DNA of 64,000 nt from Maricaulis sp048269565 (GCF_048269565.1 NZ_JBLXIK010000001.1:310001-374000), one strand, 5' to 3'; shown: positions 40,459 through 51,264, counted from the stretch's first letter. The notes: generated by a model not told the origin, from the sequence alone. Numbers and translations are program-made.

Positions 40459-43196
40459 TGGCCCAGCCTCTCGAGAATGTCGGGGACGTGGACTTGGTCG
40501 GCCTTGTAGTTTCCGGTCAGCGCGTACATCGCGATATTGACGCCGAAACGGATCGCCAGTTCCCGCTGGCGATCACCGCCTTCGACCGGCGCGGAGGGGC
40601 GGCCCTGGGCATCGACCGCCCAGGCCGAGGCCCAGTCATTGGCGCCGATGATGACGCCGGATGTGCCGTCGCGCGAAGCGCCGTCCGGATTGGCCTCGAC
40701 CCAGACCGGCGCGCCGGAGAAGCGGCCGGGAAACTCCTGCAACAGATAGAAGGAGCGGGTCAGGACATGGTCCGGGGGCACCGGGCCGAGTGGCGGCACA
40801 TCGATACTGTCGAGAATGGTCAGCAGACCGGGATGCGGCGCGCCAGCGCGCAGCATGGCGATATCGGCGTCCTGGGTGTCGAAGACGATCAGCCCGCCCG
40901 ATTGCAGATAGGAACTGACGCGGGCTGCGGCCTCGTGTGACAGCGCCGGCGCATCGCGGGCGACGGGCCAGTAGATCATCGGGAAGAAGATCAGCGGATC
41001 GGTCTCGACATTGATCCCCATCGGCGGCGCCGGCTCGATGGCGCTGCGACGGGTGACCTCCTGGCTCAGCCCGGTCAGCCCGGCCTCGCTGCGGGCATCG
41101 ACACTGGCATTGCCGGTGATGACATAGGCGAAATGCAGGTCGAGCGCGGCCTGCAGCGCAAACGCGTCATCGCTGACCGGCGCAGGAGCCGCCGTCGCCG
41201 GCTGCGCTTCAGCGGCTGGTGACAGCGGCAGGGCGAGGGCGATCAGCCAGGCGGTGGCGGCAGCGCCGAACAGACGCAGCGGCAGCCGTCCGGCCAGGGC
41301 GAGCGCCAGCACCACATCCAGCGCCAGCATGATCAGGGCCGCCGTCAGCAGGCCGGCGATGAAGCGCAGCGGGCGCGGGCCGTCGAGACCGGCGAATTGT
41401 ACGCCGGGCAAATCGCGCGGCAGGGCGTTGATCGCGGTGTCGGCGCGGATGACGTTGAGGGCGGCGGTCGCCGAGCCGAGCCGGTAGAGGCCGGGCGGCG
41501 AGATCGGGCTGGCGCTGGCGGCATCCCAGCTCGTGGCCGCGACCGGGCGGGCGCTGTTGGGCGCCGTCGTCAGCTGGCCCTGGGCATCGAGGGCCCGGTC
41601 GAGCACCCAGGCGCCGCTGGCCGGGCCGGTCGAGGGGCCGCCCTGGGCGAGGCCGAGCACGCGTTGCAGCATGCGCGGATACAGGCCCGACAGCGGCAGG
41701 TCAGACCATTCCGGTCCGGCGGTGACGTGGAAGAGCACGATCCAGCCGCGGCCGCGGTGCACGGCGGTGACCAGTGGTGTGCCGTCCTCGAGCCGGGCCC
41801 AGACCCGGTCCGGCGTCGCGGTGCCCGGCTGGGCCAGAACCTGGCGGTCAACGGTGGCGGTGGGGTCGGTCGGCAGGCCGGCAAAGGGGGAATCATCGCC
41901 GAAACGGGCGATCAGCTGCGGCTCTTCCCAATTGAGGGCGCCGCCGAGCAGGCGCCCGCCAATGCGCAGATCCACCGGCAGCAGGCTGTCGCTGCGCGCC
42001 GCCAGACGCGGCCCGGCAAAGCGGATCAGCAGGCCGCCATTGGCGACGAAGTCGGCGATGCGGTCATCATCGGTGCGGGCATCATCGACCATCACCAGGG
42101 CTGCGGATTCGGTTTCGAGCAATTCGTCGAGCGTGCCGCGCACCGGCTGCGAGAAGGGGGCGATGGCGCTTTCGACATAGTGCAGGTCAGACAATAGCGG
42201 CTGGCCATCCTCGCTCGGGGCGTCGATCAGGCCGACGCGGGGACGGCGCCATTGATCGCCCATCAGGCGGATGGCACCGGCGCTCCCGGGGCCTTCGACG
42301 CGCAGGCTGGCAATGCGGTTGCGCAGGTCGAGCGGCAGGCTCAATTCGGCGCGCGCGATGCCGCTGCCGGCCTCGAAGTCCAGATCGGTTCGGGCAATGG
42401 CGCGGCCATCGCTGCCCAGCGCCGTGATCGCTGCGGTGCGTAGCAGGCCGGTCGAAACCCGGCGCAATTCGATCGACAGTCCCGAGGCGGTCGCTTCCGG
42501 CGGCGCCATGGCGAGGGCGGCACGGCCGTTATCCGGTTCGATGATGCGGACATCACCCAGCCCCGACAGGGTGCGGGCGAGGGCGCGGCTGCCGGCGCTG
42601 TCGATGCCGTCGCTGAGCCAGGTGACCGCCATCGCATCGGTCAGCGCACCATCATTGCGGGCAGCGGCGATACGGTCGGCGGCACCCTGGCGGTCGACGT
42701 TCCAGGCCATCGCTCCGGCCGAGGCCAGCAGACGGCGCGCGGCGTCCGGCCGGTCGAGTCGGACCGGTGCGGCGGCCTCGCCGCTATTGGCCGTGAAGGC
42801 GATGGCGGCGAGACGGCCGTCGCGTTCGGCCTCGTCGAGCAGGCGGATCGCCTCCCGGCTGGTCTCGCCCCAATTCGCCGATGCGGCCCAGCCATTGTCG
42901 ATCACGATCAGTTCCGGACGGGTCTCGGTGACCACGGCCGGCGGTGTCCACACCGGACGCGACAGGCCTAGAATGATCAGCGTCGCGATCAGCAGGCGAA
43001 ACAGGATCAGCCACCAGGGCGCGTGCTGCGGTGTCTCGGCATCATCGGGCGCACCGAACAAGAGGCGGAGCGGCGGGAAGATGGCGCGCTTGGGCGCCGG
43101 CGGCGTCGCGCGCAGCAACAGCCACAGCACGGGCAGGCTCAACAGGCCGATCAGGGCCAGCGGAGCACCGAAGGAGAGGGGGCCGAGTGCAAACAT
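40455..43196 (-). CDS. BatA-N / DUF4159 domain membrane protein
   Basis: The 913-aa protein has an N-terminal BatA-like double helix (FGAPLALIGLLSLPVLWLLL, about residues 8-27; a second helix about 61-80), a VWA-like segment (LIVIDNGWAASANWG), one to two helices near residues 625-680, and a C-terminal DUF4159 domain (PLIFFPMIYWPVARDAP, then YLQSGGLIVFDTQDAD). Aerotolerance (Bat) names in this family are historic. An ATG at 43196 overlapping the DUF58 stop is preferred over the GTG one codon before. Likely a scaffold for MoxR-dependent assembly. Confidence 0.85.
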   Translation of the reverse strand: MFALGPLSFGAPLALIGLLSLPVLWLLLRATPPAPKRAIFPPLRLLFGAPDDAETPQHAPWWLILFRLLIATLIILGLSRPVWTPPAVVTETRPELIVIDNGWAASANWGETSREAIRLLDEAERDGRLAAIAFTANSGEAAAPVRLDRPDAARRLLASAGAMAWNVDRQGAADRIAAARNDGALTDAMAVTWLSDGIDSAGSRALARTLSGLGDVRIIEPDNGRAALAMAPPEATASGLSIELRRVSTGLLRTAAITALGSDGRAIARTDLDFEAGSGIARAELSLPLDLRNRIASLRVEGPGSAGAIRLMGDQWRRPRVGLIDAPSEDGQPLLSDLHYVESAIAPFSQPVRGTLDELLETESAALVMVDDARTDDDRIADFVANGGLLIRFAGPRLAARSDSLLPVDLRIGGRLLGGALNWEEPQLIARFGDDSPFAGLPTDPTATVDRQVLAQPGTATPDRVWARLEDGTPLVTAVHRGRGWIVLFHVTAGPEWSDLPLSGLYPRMLQRVLGLAQGGPSTGPASGAWVLDRALDAQGQLTTAPNSARPVAATSWDAASASPISPPGLYRLGSATAALNVIRADTAINALPRDLPGVQFAGLDGPRPLRFIAGLLTAALIMLALDVVLALALAGRLPLRLFGAAATAWLIALALPLSPAAEAQPATAAPAPVSDDAFALQAALDLHFAYVITGNASVDARSEAGLTGLSQEVTRRSAIEPAPPMGINVETDPLIFFPMIYWPVARDAPALSHEAAARVSSYLQSGGLIVFDTQDADIAMLRAGAPHPGLLTILDSIDVPPLGPVPPDHVLTRSFYLLQEFPGRFSGAPVWVEANPDGASRDGTSGVIIGANDWASAWAVDAQGRPSAPVEGGDRQRELAIRFGVNIAMYALTGNYKADQVHVPDILERLGQ

Positions 43197-44092
43197 CACA
43201 CATCCCTCGCCAGGGCGCGATACAGGGCCAGCACGGCGCTGGTGGCGGTGCGGTCGGTGCGATGGGTCACCAGCGACCAGCCGAAGCGGCGCGCCAGCGC
43301 ATCCAGTGCTTCGCCATGCTCGGCCCAGCGCTGGCGATAGGTCGAGCGCGCTTCCTCGGCGCGGCCAAACAACAGGCCGTCGCCGCCGGCGGGGTTTTCA
43401 AACCGGGTGCGGCCGGAATAGGGAAAGTCTTCCTCGGCCGGATCGACAATGCGCAGCAACACGCCTTCCGCTTCCATGGCCGAGAAACGTGACAGGCGCG
43501 CCGCCCAGGTTTCCGGCGGATCAAGGAAGTCGCTCGCGAGCACGACGCGTCCGAAACGGCCGATATTGGGGGCTTCCACAGCGCTCATCTCGCCGGGGCC
43601 GAGCGCCAGGCGGCGCGAGGTGCGTTCAAGGCCAAGCGCGCCGGTGCGGGCAATCGCGGACTCGCCGAGCACCGCGACACGCTCGCCGCCTTGAGTGAGC
43701 AAGGCCGCCATGGCGATCTGACACACCGCGGCGCGGTCAATCTTGCTGGCGTGATTTTTCGAGGACGAGAATCGCATCGAGGCCGAGCCGTCGCGCCAGA
43801 GCCAGACGGTATTGGCTGCTTCCCATTCATTCTGGCGCACGAAGAGCTGGTCACTGCGCGCCGACTGGCGCCAGTCGACGGCAGCGCGGCCGTCTTCGGG
43901 GCGATGATGCCGGTATTGCCAGAAACTCTCGCCGACGCCGGCGCGGCGCCGTCCGTGCACACCCTGGGCAACCGTCGCGGCGATGCGCGTCGCTTCGGCC
44001 ATCAGGGCCGGCAGGGTTGCAGCCGCCGCTTCGCCCTGGTGGCGCAGCTGGACGACCCGCGATTCCGACTGGCGATCGACGCCCTCGCTCAT
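43196..44092 (-). CDS. DUF58 domain protein
   Basis: The 298-aa product has the DUF58 core: GRAAVDWRQSARSDQLFVRQNE (in parts, about residues 68-89), followed by a VWA-like WLWRDGSASMRFSS. DUF58 proteins work with MoxR ATPases, probably as clients or adaptors. It lies 4 nt after moxR and its stop overlaps the next start. Confidence 0.9.
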   Translation of the reverse strand: MSEGVDRQSESRVVQLRHQGEAAAATLPALMAEATRIAATVAQGVHGRRRAGVGESFWQYRHHRPEDGRAAVDWRQSARSDQLFVRQNEWEAANTVWLWRDGSASMRFSSSKNHASKIDRAAVCQIAMAALLTQGGERVAVLGESAIARTGALGLERTSRRLALGPGEMSAVEAPNIGRFGRVVLASDFLDPPETWAARLSRFSAMEAEGVLLRIVDPAEEDFPYSGRTRFENPAGGDGLLFGRAEEARSTYRQRWAEHGEALDALARRFGWSLVTHRTDRTATSAVLALYRALARDV

Positions 44093-44096
44093 GGGA

Positions 44097-45095
<999 letters not shown>

Positions 45096-45177
45096 CGTCC
45101 TAAATTCCTTCGCGATACAGATGGTTCATATGCCAATTTGCTTATTGTGAGCATGGCGTCACGCATGAAAGCTGTCC

Positions 45178-45753
45178 ATGGCCTCAACGCCTGAAATGCC
45201 AGATGCAATGCAGTCCCTGCTGCAAGCGGCCCGCAGCGCCGGCGACGGCCTGCCGCCGGTCGAACGCTGGCACCCGGAATTCTGTGGTGAAATGGACATG
45301 GTCATCAAACGGGATGGCTCGTGGTGGCATGAGGGCAAGCGGATTACCCGCCAACCTCTGTCACGGCTGTTTTCCACAATCTTGCGAAAAGATGACGACG
45401 GCGTTCATTATCTCGTGACGCCGGTTGAGAAAATCGCCATCCAGGTCGAGCTCGCGCCCTTTGTGGCCGTGCGTGTCGACGCCACCGGCGAGGGCGAGGC
45501 GCAATCGCTGATCTTCACGACAAATTTTGATGACCTCGCCGAAGCCGGGCCGGATCATCCGATCAATGTCCGCATCGATCCCGTCACCGGCGAGCCGACA
45601 CCGCTGGTGCGCATTCGCGGCCGGCTCGATGCGCTGATGTCGCGGCCGGTCTTCTACGAGCTGGCTGAACTCGCCGTCGAGCATGAGGGCGTGGCAGGCG
45701 TATGGAGTGGCGGCGTCTTCTTCCCGCTGGAGCAAGCCGATGCCCGCGACTAA
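45178..45753 (+). CDS. DUF1285 domain protein
   Basis: The 191-aa product matches DUF1285: WHPEFCGEMDMVIKRDGSWWHEG (in parts, about residues 22-44), ITRQPLSRLFSTILRKDDDG, then VTPVEKIAIQVELAPFVAV. The fold is known only as a duplicated small beta domain; function unknown. It diverges from moxR across 82 nt and overlaps the Nudix gene by 14 nt, an arrangement conserved in alphaproteobacteria. Confidence 0.9.
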   Translation: MASTPEMPDAMQSLLQAARSAGDGLPPVERWHPEFCGEMDMVIKRDGSWWHEGKRITRQPLSRLFSTILRKDDDGVHYLVTPVEKIAIQVELAPFVAVRVDATGEGEAQSLIFTTNFDDLAEAGPDHPINVRIDPVTGEPTPLVRIRGRLDALMSRPVFYELAELAVEHEGVAGVWSGGVFFPLEQADARD

Positions 45754-46357
45754 AGGCCTGCTCGATCTGATGCGCCAGCGGCTCGATCCGGTTGATGATG
45801 AGACCATCAGCGGCTTTCGCGGCGATGGCGATCTCAATGGTTTTCCCTCGCCGAGCGGGCGCAAGCTGCGCCAGGCGGCGGTGCTGGCACCGCTGATCCT
45901 GCATGACGGCCCGCCGCGTCTGCTGTTCACCGAGCGCGCCAGCCATCTGCAGAAACACCCCGGCCAGATCAGCTTTCCCGGCGGCAGTCTCGACCCGGGT
46001 GACACCGGTCCCGCTGCAGCGGCGCTGCGCGAGGTCGAGGAAGAGATCGGGGTGGGTGCGCAGCATGTCGAACTGGTGGGGCGGTTCGAGTCCTATGAGA
46101 CCGGCACCGGTTTCCACATCACGCCATTCGTCGGTGTGCTGCGGCCCGGATATGACCTCAGGCCGGACCCCGGCGAGGTCGCCAGCGTGTTCGAGGCGCC
46201 ATTCGATTTCCTGATGGATCCGCACAATCACCAGCAGCGTTCCGGTGTCTGGCAGGGCCAGGAACGTCATTTCTATGCCATGCCCTGGGAAGATCGCTAT
46301 ATATGGGGCGTTACGGCAGGTCTGTTGAAGTCGCTGCACGACAAGCTGTATGGGTAG
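45740..46357 (+). CDS. CoA pyrophosphatase (NudL-like Nudix hydrolase)
   Basis: The 205-aa product has the CoA-type extension HLQKHPGQISFPGG (about residues 69-82) and the Nudix box GGSLDPGDTGPAAAALREVEEE (in parts, 81-102) with REVEEEIG. In this subfamily the first conserved acidic residue of the box is Asp rather than Glu, as seen here. It would hydrolyse CoA to 3'-phospho-ADP and phosphopantetheine. The ATG at 45740 lies inside the end of DUF1285. Confidence 0.9.
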   Translation: MPATKGLLDLMRQRLDPVDDETISGFRGDGDLNGFPSPSGRKLRQAAVLAPLILHDGPPRLLFTERASHLQKHPGQISFPGGSLDPGDTGPAAAALREVEEEIGVGAQHVELVGRFESYETGTGFHITPFVGVLRPGYDLRPDPGEVASVFEAPFDFLMDPHNHQQRSGVWQGQERHFYAMPWEDRYIWGVTAGLLKSLHDKLYG

Positions 46358-46360
46358 ACC

Positions 46361-46678
46361 ATGATCCGCATCACAATTCTCGAAATTGCCTCCTTCTTCC
46401 TGCCCTTCCTGATTTTCTTTATCTGGCGCTGGCAGTCCAGTTCCGAGCACCCGATCGAGGCGACACCGACACTGCGGCTGGCGGCGATCGGTGCCGGTCT
46501 GGCGGTCCTGATGATGATTGCCCTGGTGCTGGTGGAATCGAGCCGCGGCGGACATGAGGGCGAGATCTATATTCCCTCCCGCATTGTCGATGGCCGGGTC
46601 GTTCCGGGCCGTTTCGTCCCCGCCGGAGAGGTGGAAACGGACGATGCCGAGGCGGGTGACACCACCGAACCGCAATGA
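46361..46678 (+). CDS. DUF6111 family membrane protein
   Basis: The 105-aa product has two hydrophobic helices (about residues 4-22 and 40-59) and a conserved polar tail with IYIPSRIVDGRVVPGRF. This matches DUF6111, which occurs between the Nudix and CCA transferase genes in alphaproteobacteria. Function unknown. It begins 3 nt after the Nudix stop and overlaps the next gene by 4 nt. Confidence 0.85.
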   Translation: MIRITILEIASFFLPFLIFFIWRWQSSSEHPIEATPTLRLAAIGAGLAVLMMIALVLVESSRGGHEGEIYIPSRIVDGRVVPGRFVPAGEVETDDAEAGDTTEPQ

Positions 46679-47928
46679 CGGCCGCCGCACCCGCACCGCT
46701 TCGCCTCGACCCGGCTGATCAAGCCTGGATGAAGGACCCGGCGACGCGGGCGGTGATGGACGCGCTCGAGGCGGCCCGGCCCGGCGCTTCGCGCTATGTC
46801 GGCGGCTGTATCCGCAACGCCTTGCTCGGCAAGCCGGTCGCCGATGTCGATATCGCGACCCGGCTTCTGCCCGAACAGGTGATCGAGGCGGCCCGCGCCG
46901 CCGGTCTCAAACCGGTGCCGACCGGTCTCCGGCACGGCACGATCTCGATCATTTCCGGCGGGCGTCCGTTTGAAGTCACCACATTGCGCCGCGATGTCGA
47001 GACCGATGGCCGCCGCGCCGTCGTTGCCTTCACCCAGGACTGGAATGAGGACGCGCGGCGGCGCGATTTCCGCCTCAACGCGCTCTATGCCGACAGGAAC
47101 GGCACAATTTATGACCCCACAGGCGGCCTCGCCGATCTTGATCCCTGCCGTTTCGTCTTTGTCGGCTCGGCGGAAAACCGCATCCGCGAGGATTATCTGC
47201 GCACCCTGCGCCTGTTCCGCTTCGAGGCCTGGTACGGGGCCGGCGCGCCGGACCGGGAGGGCGTGGAGGCAGCGGCGCGGCTGAAACAGGGGCTGCACAC
47301 CCTGTCGGCCGAACGCGTCTGGTCGGAGCTGAAGAAACTGCTCGCCGCGCCCGATCCGGGACCGGCGATCGCAGTGATGGCCGAGCACGGGATCCTGTCG
47401 GAAATTCTGGGAGTGAACGGAAACTTAAGAATCCTTGGAGGTATTATAAACCAAGATATCTCTGCCGGCCTGGAACCCGACCCGCTTTTGCGGTTTGCGG
47501 CACTGGTTGGCGGCGGACCCGAAAGGATCAGGATCATGGCAGCCAAACTGAAAATGTCGAATGCTGAAAGCCAGCGCCTGCAGGGCGCGGTCGATCCGTC
47601 GCTCTGCGGCGAGGTCGAGGCAGCCTTTACCGACATGGCCGCAGCAGAACGGGCGATCATGTCGCTCGGCGCACGCGCCTTTGAAGACCAGGTGCGGCTT
47701 AGCGCCGCCGGTGATGTTGCGCCGCCACCGCGCGACTGGACCCTGCTCGCCAAATTCGCCCGCGAATGGCAACAGCCCGATTTCCCGGTCTCCGGCGGCG
47801 ACCTCATTCTGCTCGGCTATGAGCCCGGCCCGATGCTCGGCGATGCGATGGACGCCCTCAAGGCGCACTGGATTGCTGAACGTTTCGAGCCGACCAGGGA
47901 AGAATTGATCGCGCGCCTGAAGCACTAG
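46675..47928 (+). CDS. cca: CCA tRNA nucleotidyltransferase
   Basis: The 417-aa enzyme adds or repairs the CCA end of tRNAs. The class II polymerase core shows RYVGGCIRNALLGKPVADVDIA (in parts, about residues 40-61; the DxD metal motif), the DFRLNALYAD segment (about 128-137), and IREDYLRTLRLFRFEA in the neck helix region. Length fits the alphaproteobacterial type. The ATGA overlap with DUF6111 and the bidirectional terminator downstream close the operon. Confidence 0.94.
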   Translation: MTAAAPAPLRLDPADQAWMKDPATRAVMDALEAARPGASRYVGGCIRNALLGKPVADVDIATRLLPEQVIEAARAAGLKPVPTGLRHGTISIISGGRPFEVTTLRRDVETDGRRAVVAFTQDWNEDARRRDFRLNALYADRNGTIYDPTGGLADLDPCRFVFVGSAENRIREDYLRTLRLFRFEAWYGAGAPDREGVEAAARLKQGLHTLSAERVWSELKKLLAAPDPGPAIAVMAEHGILSEILGVNGNLRILGGIINQDISAGLEPDPLLRFAALVGGGPERIRIMAAKLKMSNAESQRLQGAVDPSLCGEVEAAFTDMAAAERAIMSLGARAFEDQVRLSAAGDVAPPPRDWTLLAKFAREWQQPDFPVSGGDLILLGYEPGPMLGDAMDALKAHWIAERFEPTREELIARLKH

Positions 47929-47952
47929 TGGTTATGCGCTGATCCTCGAATG

Positions 47953-47983
47953 AAAAAGCCCCGGTCGTCGACCGGGGCTTTTT
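47953..47983. terminator. Bidirectional terminator between cca and the CPBP gene
   Basis: A perfect 14-bp stem (47953-47966 with 47970-47983) with a 3-nt loop has five A on the left and five T on the right, so it can stop transcription from both convergent genes. Confidence 0.92.
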
Positions 47984-47992
47984 GCTGGAGCG

Positions 47993-48703
47993 CTACACCT
48001 CAACCCCGAGATAGAGCGCGGTGAAGCCGATCGAATCGACCAGGGCGTGGGCGACGATCAGCGGCCAGAGATTGCGCTTGTAGAGCAGGTAGAGCGTGCC
48101 GATGGCAAAGCCGATGGCGGCGATCGAGAGCAGACCCTGCAAGCCTTGATAATAGAAATGCACGCCGCCAAACATCAGCGCCGGCAGGATCACCATCAGC
48201 ACAGGCCGCAGGGTAGTGGCGGGCAAAATTCCTTCGATGCGGCGCATCAGATAGCCGCGAAAGAAGACTTCCTCGCCAAAGCCGCCGCTGACAATGCCCA
48301 GCCCCATCCACATCAGATAGCGCGGCAGATTGCCGGTGGTCCCGGCAAAGCGATCCTCAACGCCGGAGGGGGTGGCGCTCATGTCCCAAAGCCCCAGGGC
48401 CTCGCCGCCCAGGCCGACGATGGCACCGGAACCCATGATCGCGACCATGCCCAGCAGGACCTGGGGCAGGAACCAGAGCTTTGGTTTCAGCCCCGGCAGC
48501 CCCCGCAGGCCGAAGTCAGACCAGGTCTCAGACCTCAGACGGGCCATGAGGGCGATGAAAACAATGGTGCAGGCCATCGACATCGGACCTGCAAAGCGCC
48601 AGGCGATCGGGTCGAACAGCATTTTCGTCAGGATCAGGCAGGCGATCGCCGCGCCAAGTTCGAGCACAAGGAAGCGGGGTTTCTGCGGGGCGTAGACAGG
48701 CAT
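47993..48703 (-). CDS. CPBP family intramembrane metalloprotease
   Basis: The 236-aa membrane protein has about six to seven helices and the CPBP active-site motifs: EEVFFRGYLMRR (Glu144, Glu145 and Arg149), GVHFYY with the second-motif His, and HALVDS. These are zinc-dependent intramembrane proteases related to CAAX prenyl endopeptidases. Target unknown. Convergent with cca. Confidence 0.88.
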   Translation of the reverse strand: MPVYAPQKPRFLVLELGAAIACLILTKMLFDPIAWRFAGPMSMACTIVFIALMARLRSETWSDFGLRGLPGLKPKLWFLPQVLLGMVAIMGSGAIVGLGGEALGLWDMSATPSGVEDRFAGTTGNLPRYLMWMGLGIVSGGFGEEVFFRGYLMRRIEGILPATTLRPVLMVILPALMFGGVHFYYQGLQGLLSIAAIGFAIGTLYLLYKRNLWPLIVAHALVDSIGFTALYLGVEV

Positions 48704-48780
48704 TGTGATACCATCGGATTAGAGGGATGAAGCGGTTCACCGAATTGCGAACACCGCCTCTTCTCCCATCGTCCCCGGTT

Positions 48781-49593
48781 TCAATCTTGCACGATTGTGC
48801 GGGCGCTTCGCGCTACTGGTGTGACGCTACGCTTCCAGCGAAACGGGCTCAATCCGTGGGCCGCCTTGAAATGGCGCGTCATGTGGCTTTGATCATTGAA
48901 CCCGCAGGCCAGTGCCGTCTGGGCGATGCTCTCGCCCCGCTGGATGCGGTCGCGTGCGGCATCAAGGCGCCGCATCAGCAGATAGCGATAGGGGCTGGTG
49001 CCGTGCAGGCGGCGAAAGTCTCGTGACAGTTGCCAGCGATCCTGCCCCGCGGCCTGTTCCAGATCCTGCATCGAGACCGGCTGGGCGAGATGGTCGTGTA
49101 TATAGCTGCGGGCGCGTTCGCTGGCGCGAGCGTCGAGCTGGCCGTCAAGCGCGGCCTGGCCGGAGGCGGCGTGCAGGGCGGTCGCGATATTGAACAGGGC
49201 CTCGTCCTGCTGCAGCGGGGAGAGCTCGTCCGCCGGGTGCGACAGGGCTGTTCTGACAGCCTGGAGGAGACCGGGGTGGGCTGACTGGCCGCCTTCGATG
49301 AAGGGCAGGGCGCGGCCAGGCAGAATGGAGCCGAGGGCGCCTGGTTGAATCGTGATGGCCCGATAGGTGAAGCCGTCATCGGTGCCGGCATGGCCGTCGT
49401 GCAATTCGTCGGGGTGGAGCACGACAAGCTCCCCGGGCAGGGATCGGCGCGCGCCGCCGCGATAGTTGAAACACTGTACACCGCGCAGGGTCAGTCCGAG
49501 TGTGTACACGTCGTGGCGATGCGGTGAAAAGGCGGTGCGACCGAGGCTCGCCTGGAAACGCCGGATTTTGCAATCGGTGTGTTGCTGGCACAT
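48781..49593 (-). CDS. AraC family transcriptional regulator
   Basis: The 270-aa regulator has an N-terminal cupin-like sensor (SPHRHDVYTLGLTLRG, about residues 23-38, then LHPDELHDGHAG) and a C-terminal AraC double helix-turn-helix (about 165-255, with AACGFNDQSHMTRHFK-type core: ALACGFNDQSHMTRHF). Small-molecule effector unknown. It lies 78 nt upstream of the CPBP gene on the same strand; co-regulation cannot be shown. Confidence 0.9.
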   Translation of the reverse strand: MCQQHTDCKIRRFQASLGRTAFSPHRHDVYTLGLTLRGVQCFNYRGGARRSLPGELVVLHPDELHDGHAGTDDGFTYRAITIQPGALGSILPGRALPFIEGGQSAHPGLLQAVRTALSHPADELSPLQQDEALFNIATALHAASGQAALDGQLDARASERARSYIHDHLAQPVSMQDLEQAAGQDRWQLSRDFRRLHGTSPYRYLLMRRLDAARDRIQRGESIAQTALACGFNDQSHMTRHFKAAHGLSPFRWKRSVTPVARSARTIVQD

Positions 49594-49698
49594 GTTCGTT
49601 CCCGCTCCGCTGCATTCCTGTTGCTAGGATGCACGGGTGGAGCGGAATGGATGCAGTCCGGGACTGCGATTGTTTGCTCACATCTGTTTGCGCTGGGG

Positions 49699-50190
49699 TC
49701 AGCCCGAAAGGGTCATGGTCTCGGCCAGAAGCCGGGAGGTCTGCTGGTAGGCGGCGTTCGCCTGTTGCGTGGCCGCACTCGAGACAGTCTGGCCGACCTC
49801 TCCGGTGCCACCGATCGCTTCCTGGATCCGTGCCGCAATTTCCAGCTCGACCGCGTCGCGCTCTTCCTTGGGCAGGGCTTTCAGGGCCTCTTCCGTGAGG
49901 CCTTCCTCTCCGAGATATTGCGCCCGGATTCGTTCGGCCGGCGACATATGCGCCCATTTCAGGAATTCGCTGACCAGGGCATTTTCGTCAGCGCTGGGGA
50001 GGGGGGCGGTCTTGTCACTGCGTTCCAGACGGCCACCGCTCGCAACCGGTGCTGCAGGGGCGCTGTCGCCGGCCGGCGCAGGCTTTGAACTCTCGATCGC
50101 AGTCCCGGTTGCTTCGCGGGTCTGGGTCTGCAGTTTTGCAAACCAGTCCGACACGCCCGGTGTCACGCCCGTCAATCTCAGATCCGACAT
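49699..50190 (-). CDS. Uncharacterised 163-aa protein
   Basis: No signal peptide or membrane segment is seen. The N-terminal third is Ala/Pro/Ser-rich and disordered; the C-terminal half is helical, with KWAHMSPAERIRAQYLGEEG and LPKEERDAVELEIAARIQEA, and ends in a Ser/Thr/Gln-rich tail. GAGGGGG precedes the ATG, so it is probably expressed. The MSPAERIRAQYL segment has the look of a protein-interaction helix. I do not recognise the family. It is flanked by araC-type and hemF genes. Confidence 0.75.
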   Translation of the reverse strand: MSDLRLTGVTPGVSDWFAKLQTQTREATGTAIESSKPAPAGDSAPAAPVASGGRLERSDKTAPLPSADENALVSEFLKWAHMSPAERIRAQYLGEEGLTEEALKALPKEERDAVELEIAARIQEAIGGTGEVGQTVSSAATQQANAAYQQTSRLLAETMTLSG

Positions 50191-50361
50191 TCACGCCCCC
50201 TCATACGCCTCTGCATTGCAGGCGGGGTCGCAACAAGTGTGCCGGGATTGCGGCATTGAATTTATTGGGAGATTCTTGCTTTCAGACTGCGGACTCCGCA
50301 AGAACGGCAAGATGCACCGGGCAAGATTTTCCGCCGGGCGGTTGTTTGCCCCGACCGCCCA

Positions 50362-51264
50362 TCACGGCCATTTCGCCTCGGGCGGCATGGAGGACAGGAT
50401 CGACTTCACATTGCCGCCGGTCTCGAGGCCGAACTTGGTGCCGCGATCATACAGGAGATTGAACTCGGCATAGCGCCCGCGCCGGACCAGTTGTTCCTCG
50501 CGCTCGTCCGGCGTCCAGGGCGTCGCCATACGGCGGCGCACCAGCTGCGGATAGATGTCGAGAAAGGCCAGGCCGACATCCTTGGTGAAGGCGAAATCGG
50601 CGTCCCAGTCGCCGGTGTCGTGACGGTCGTAGAAAATGCCGCCAATGCCACGTGGTTCATTGCGGTGCGGCAGGAAGAAATAATCCTCGCACCATTTCTT
50701 GAAACGGGCGTGGAAGTCATCGCCATGCTTGTCGCAGGCCTGCTGACACGCCGCGTGGAAATCGAAGGCGTCCTCATGCTCCTGGGTGCGATAACGATCG
50801 AGCACCGGGGTCAGGTCCATGCCACCGCCGAACCAGCCCTTCGTGGTGGTGATGAAGCGCGTATTCATGTGCACGGCGGGCACGTGCGGGTTCCACATAT
50901 GCGCGATCAGGGAGATGCCGGAGGCCCAGAAGCGCGGGTCCTCGCTGGCGCCGGGGATCTGGGCGCGGAATTGTTCGGAAAACTCGCCATGCACGGTCGA
51001 GACATGAACCCCGACTTTCTCGAACAAACGGCCCTTCATGATCGAAGTGATGCCGCCGCCCTGGTCGGTAGACCCATCGCCGCGAGACCAGGCCTCGCGT
51101 ACGAAACGTCCCGGTTCACCGGGATAGAGATCGTTGGGGGCCTCGTCCTCGAGGCGTTCAAACTCGGCGCAGATCATGTCGCGCAATTGTTCGAACCAGG
51201 CGCGGGCCTTGGCGCGGCGGCTGTCGAGATCGGTGCTGGCGGTGTGTGTGTCTGTCGTTGTCAT
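50362..51264 (-). CDS. hemF: Oxygen-dependent coproporphyrinogen III oxidase
   Basis: HemF oxidises coproporphyrinogen III to protoporphyrinogen IX in haem synthesis, using O2. The 300-aa product has GDGSTDQGGGITSIMKGRLFEKVGV (in parts, about residues 44-68), VHMNTRFITTTKGWFGGGMDLTP (about 119-141) and the C-terminal GRYAEFNLLYDRGTKFGLETGG (about 264-285), all family hallmarks. ATG 51264 gives the expected N-terminus; a 16-codon longer frame is unsupported. Confidence 0.95.
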   Translation of the reverse strand: MTTTDTHTASTDLDSRRAKARAWFEQLRDMICAEFERLEDEAPNDLYPGEPGRFVREAWSRGDGSTDQGGGITSIMKGRLFEKVGVHVSTVHGEFSEQFRAQIPGASEDPRFWASGISLIAHMWNPHVPAVHMNTRFITTTKGWFGGGMDLTPVLDRYRTQEHEDAFDFHAACQQACDKHGDDFHARFKKWCEDYFFLPHRNEPRGIGGIFYDRHDTGDWDADFAFTKDVGLAFLDIYPQLVRRRMATPWTPDEREEQLVRRGRYAEFNLLYDRGTKFGLETGGNVKSILSSMPPEAKWP

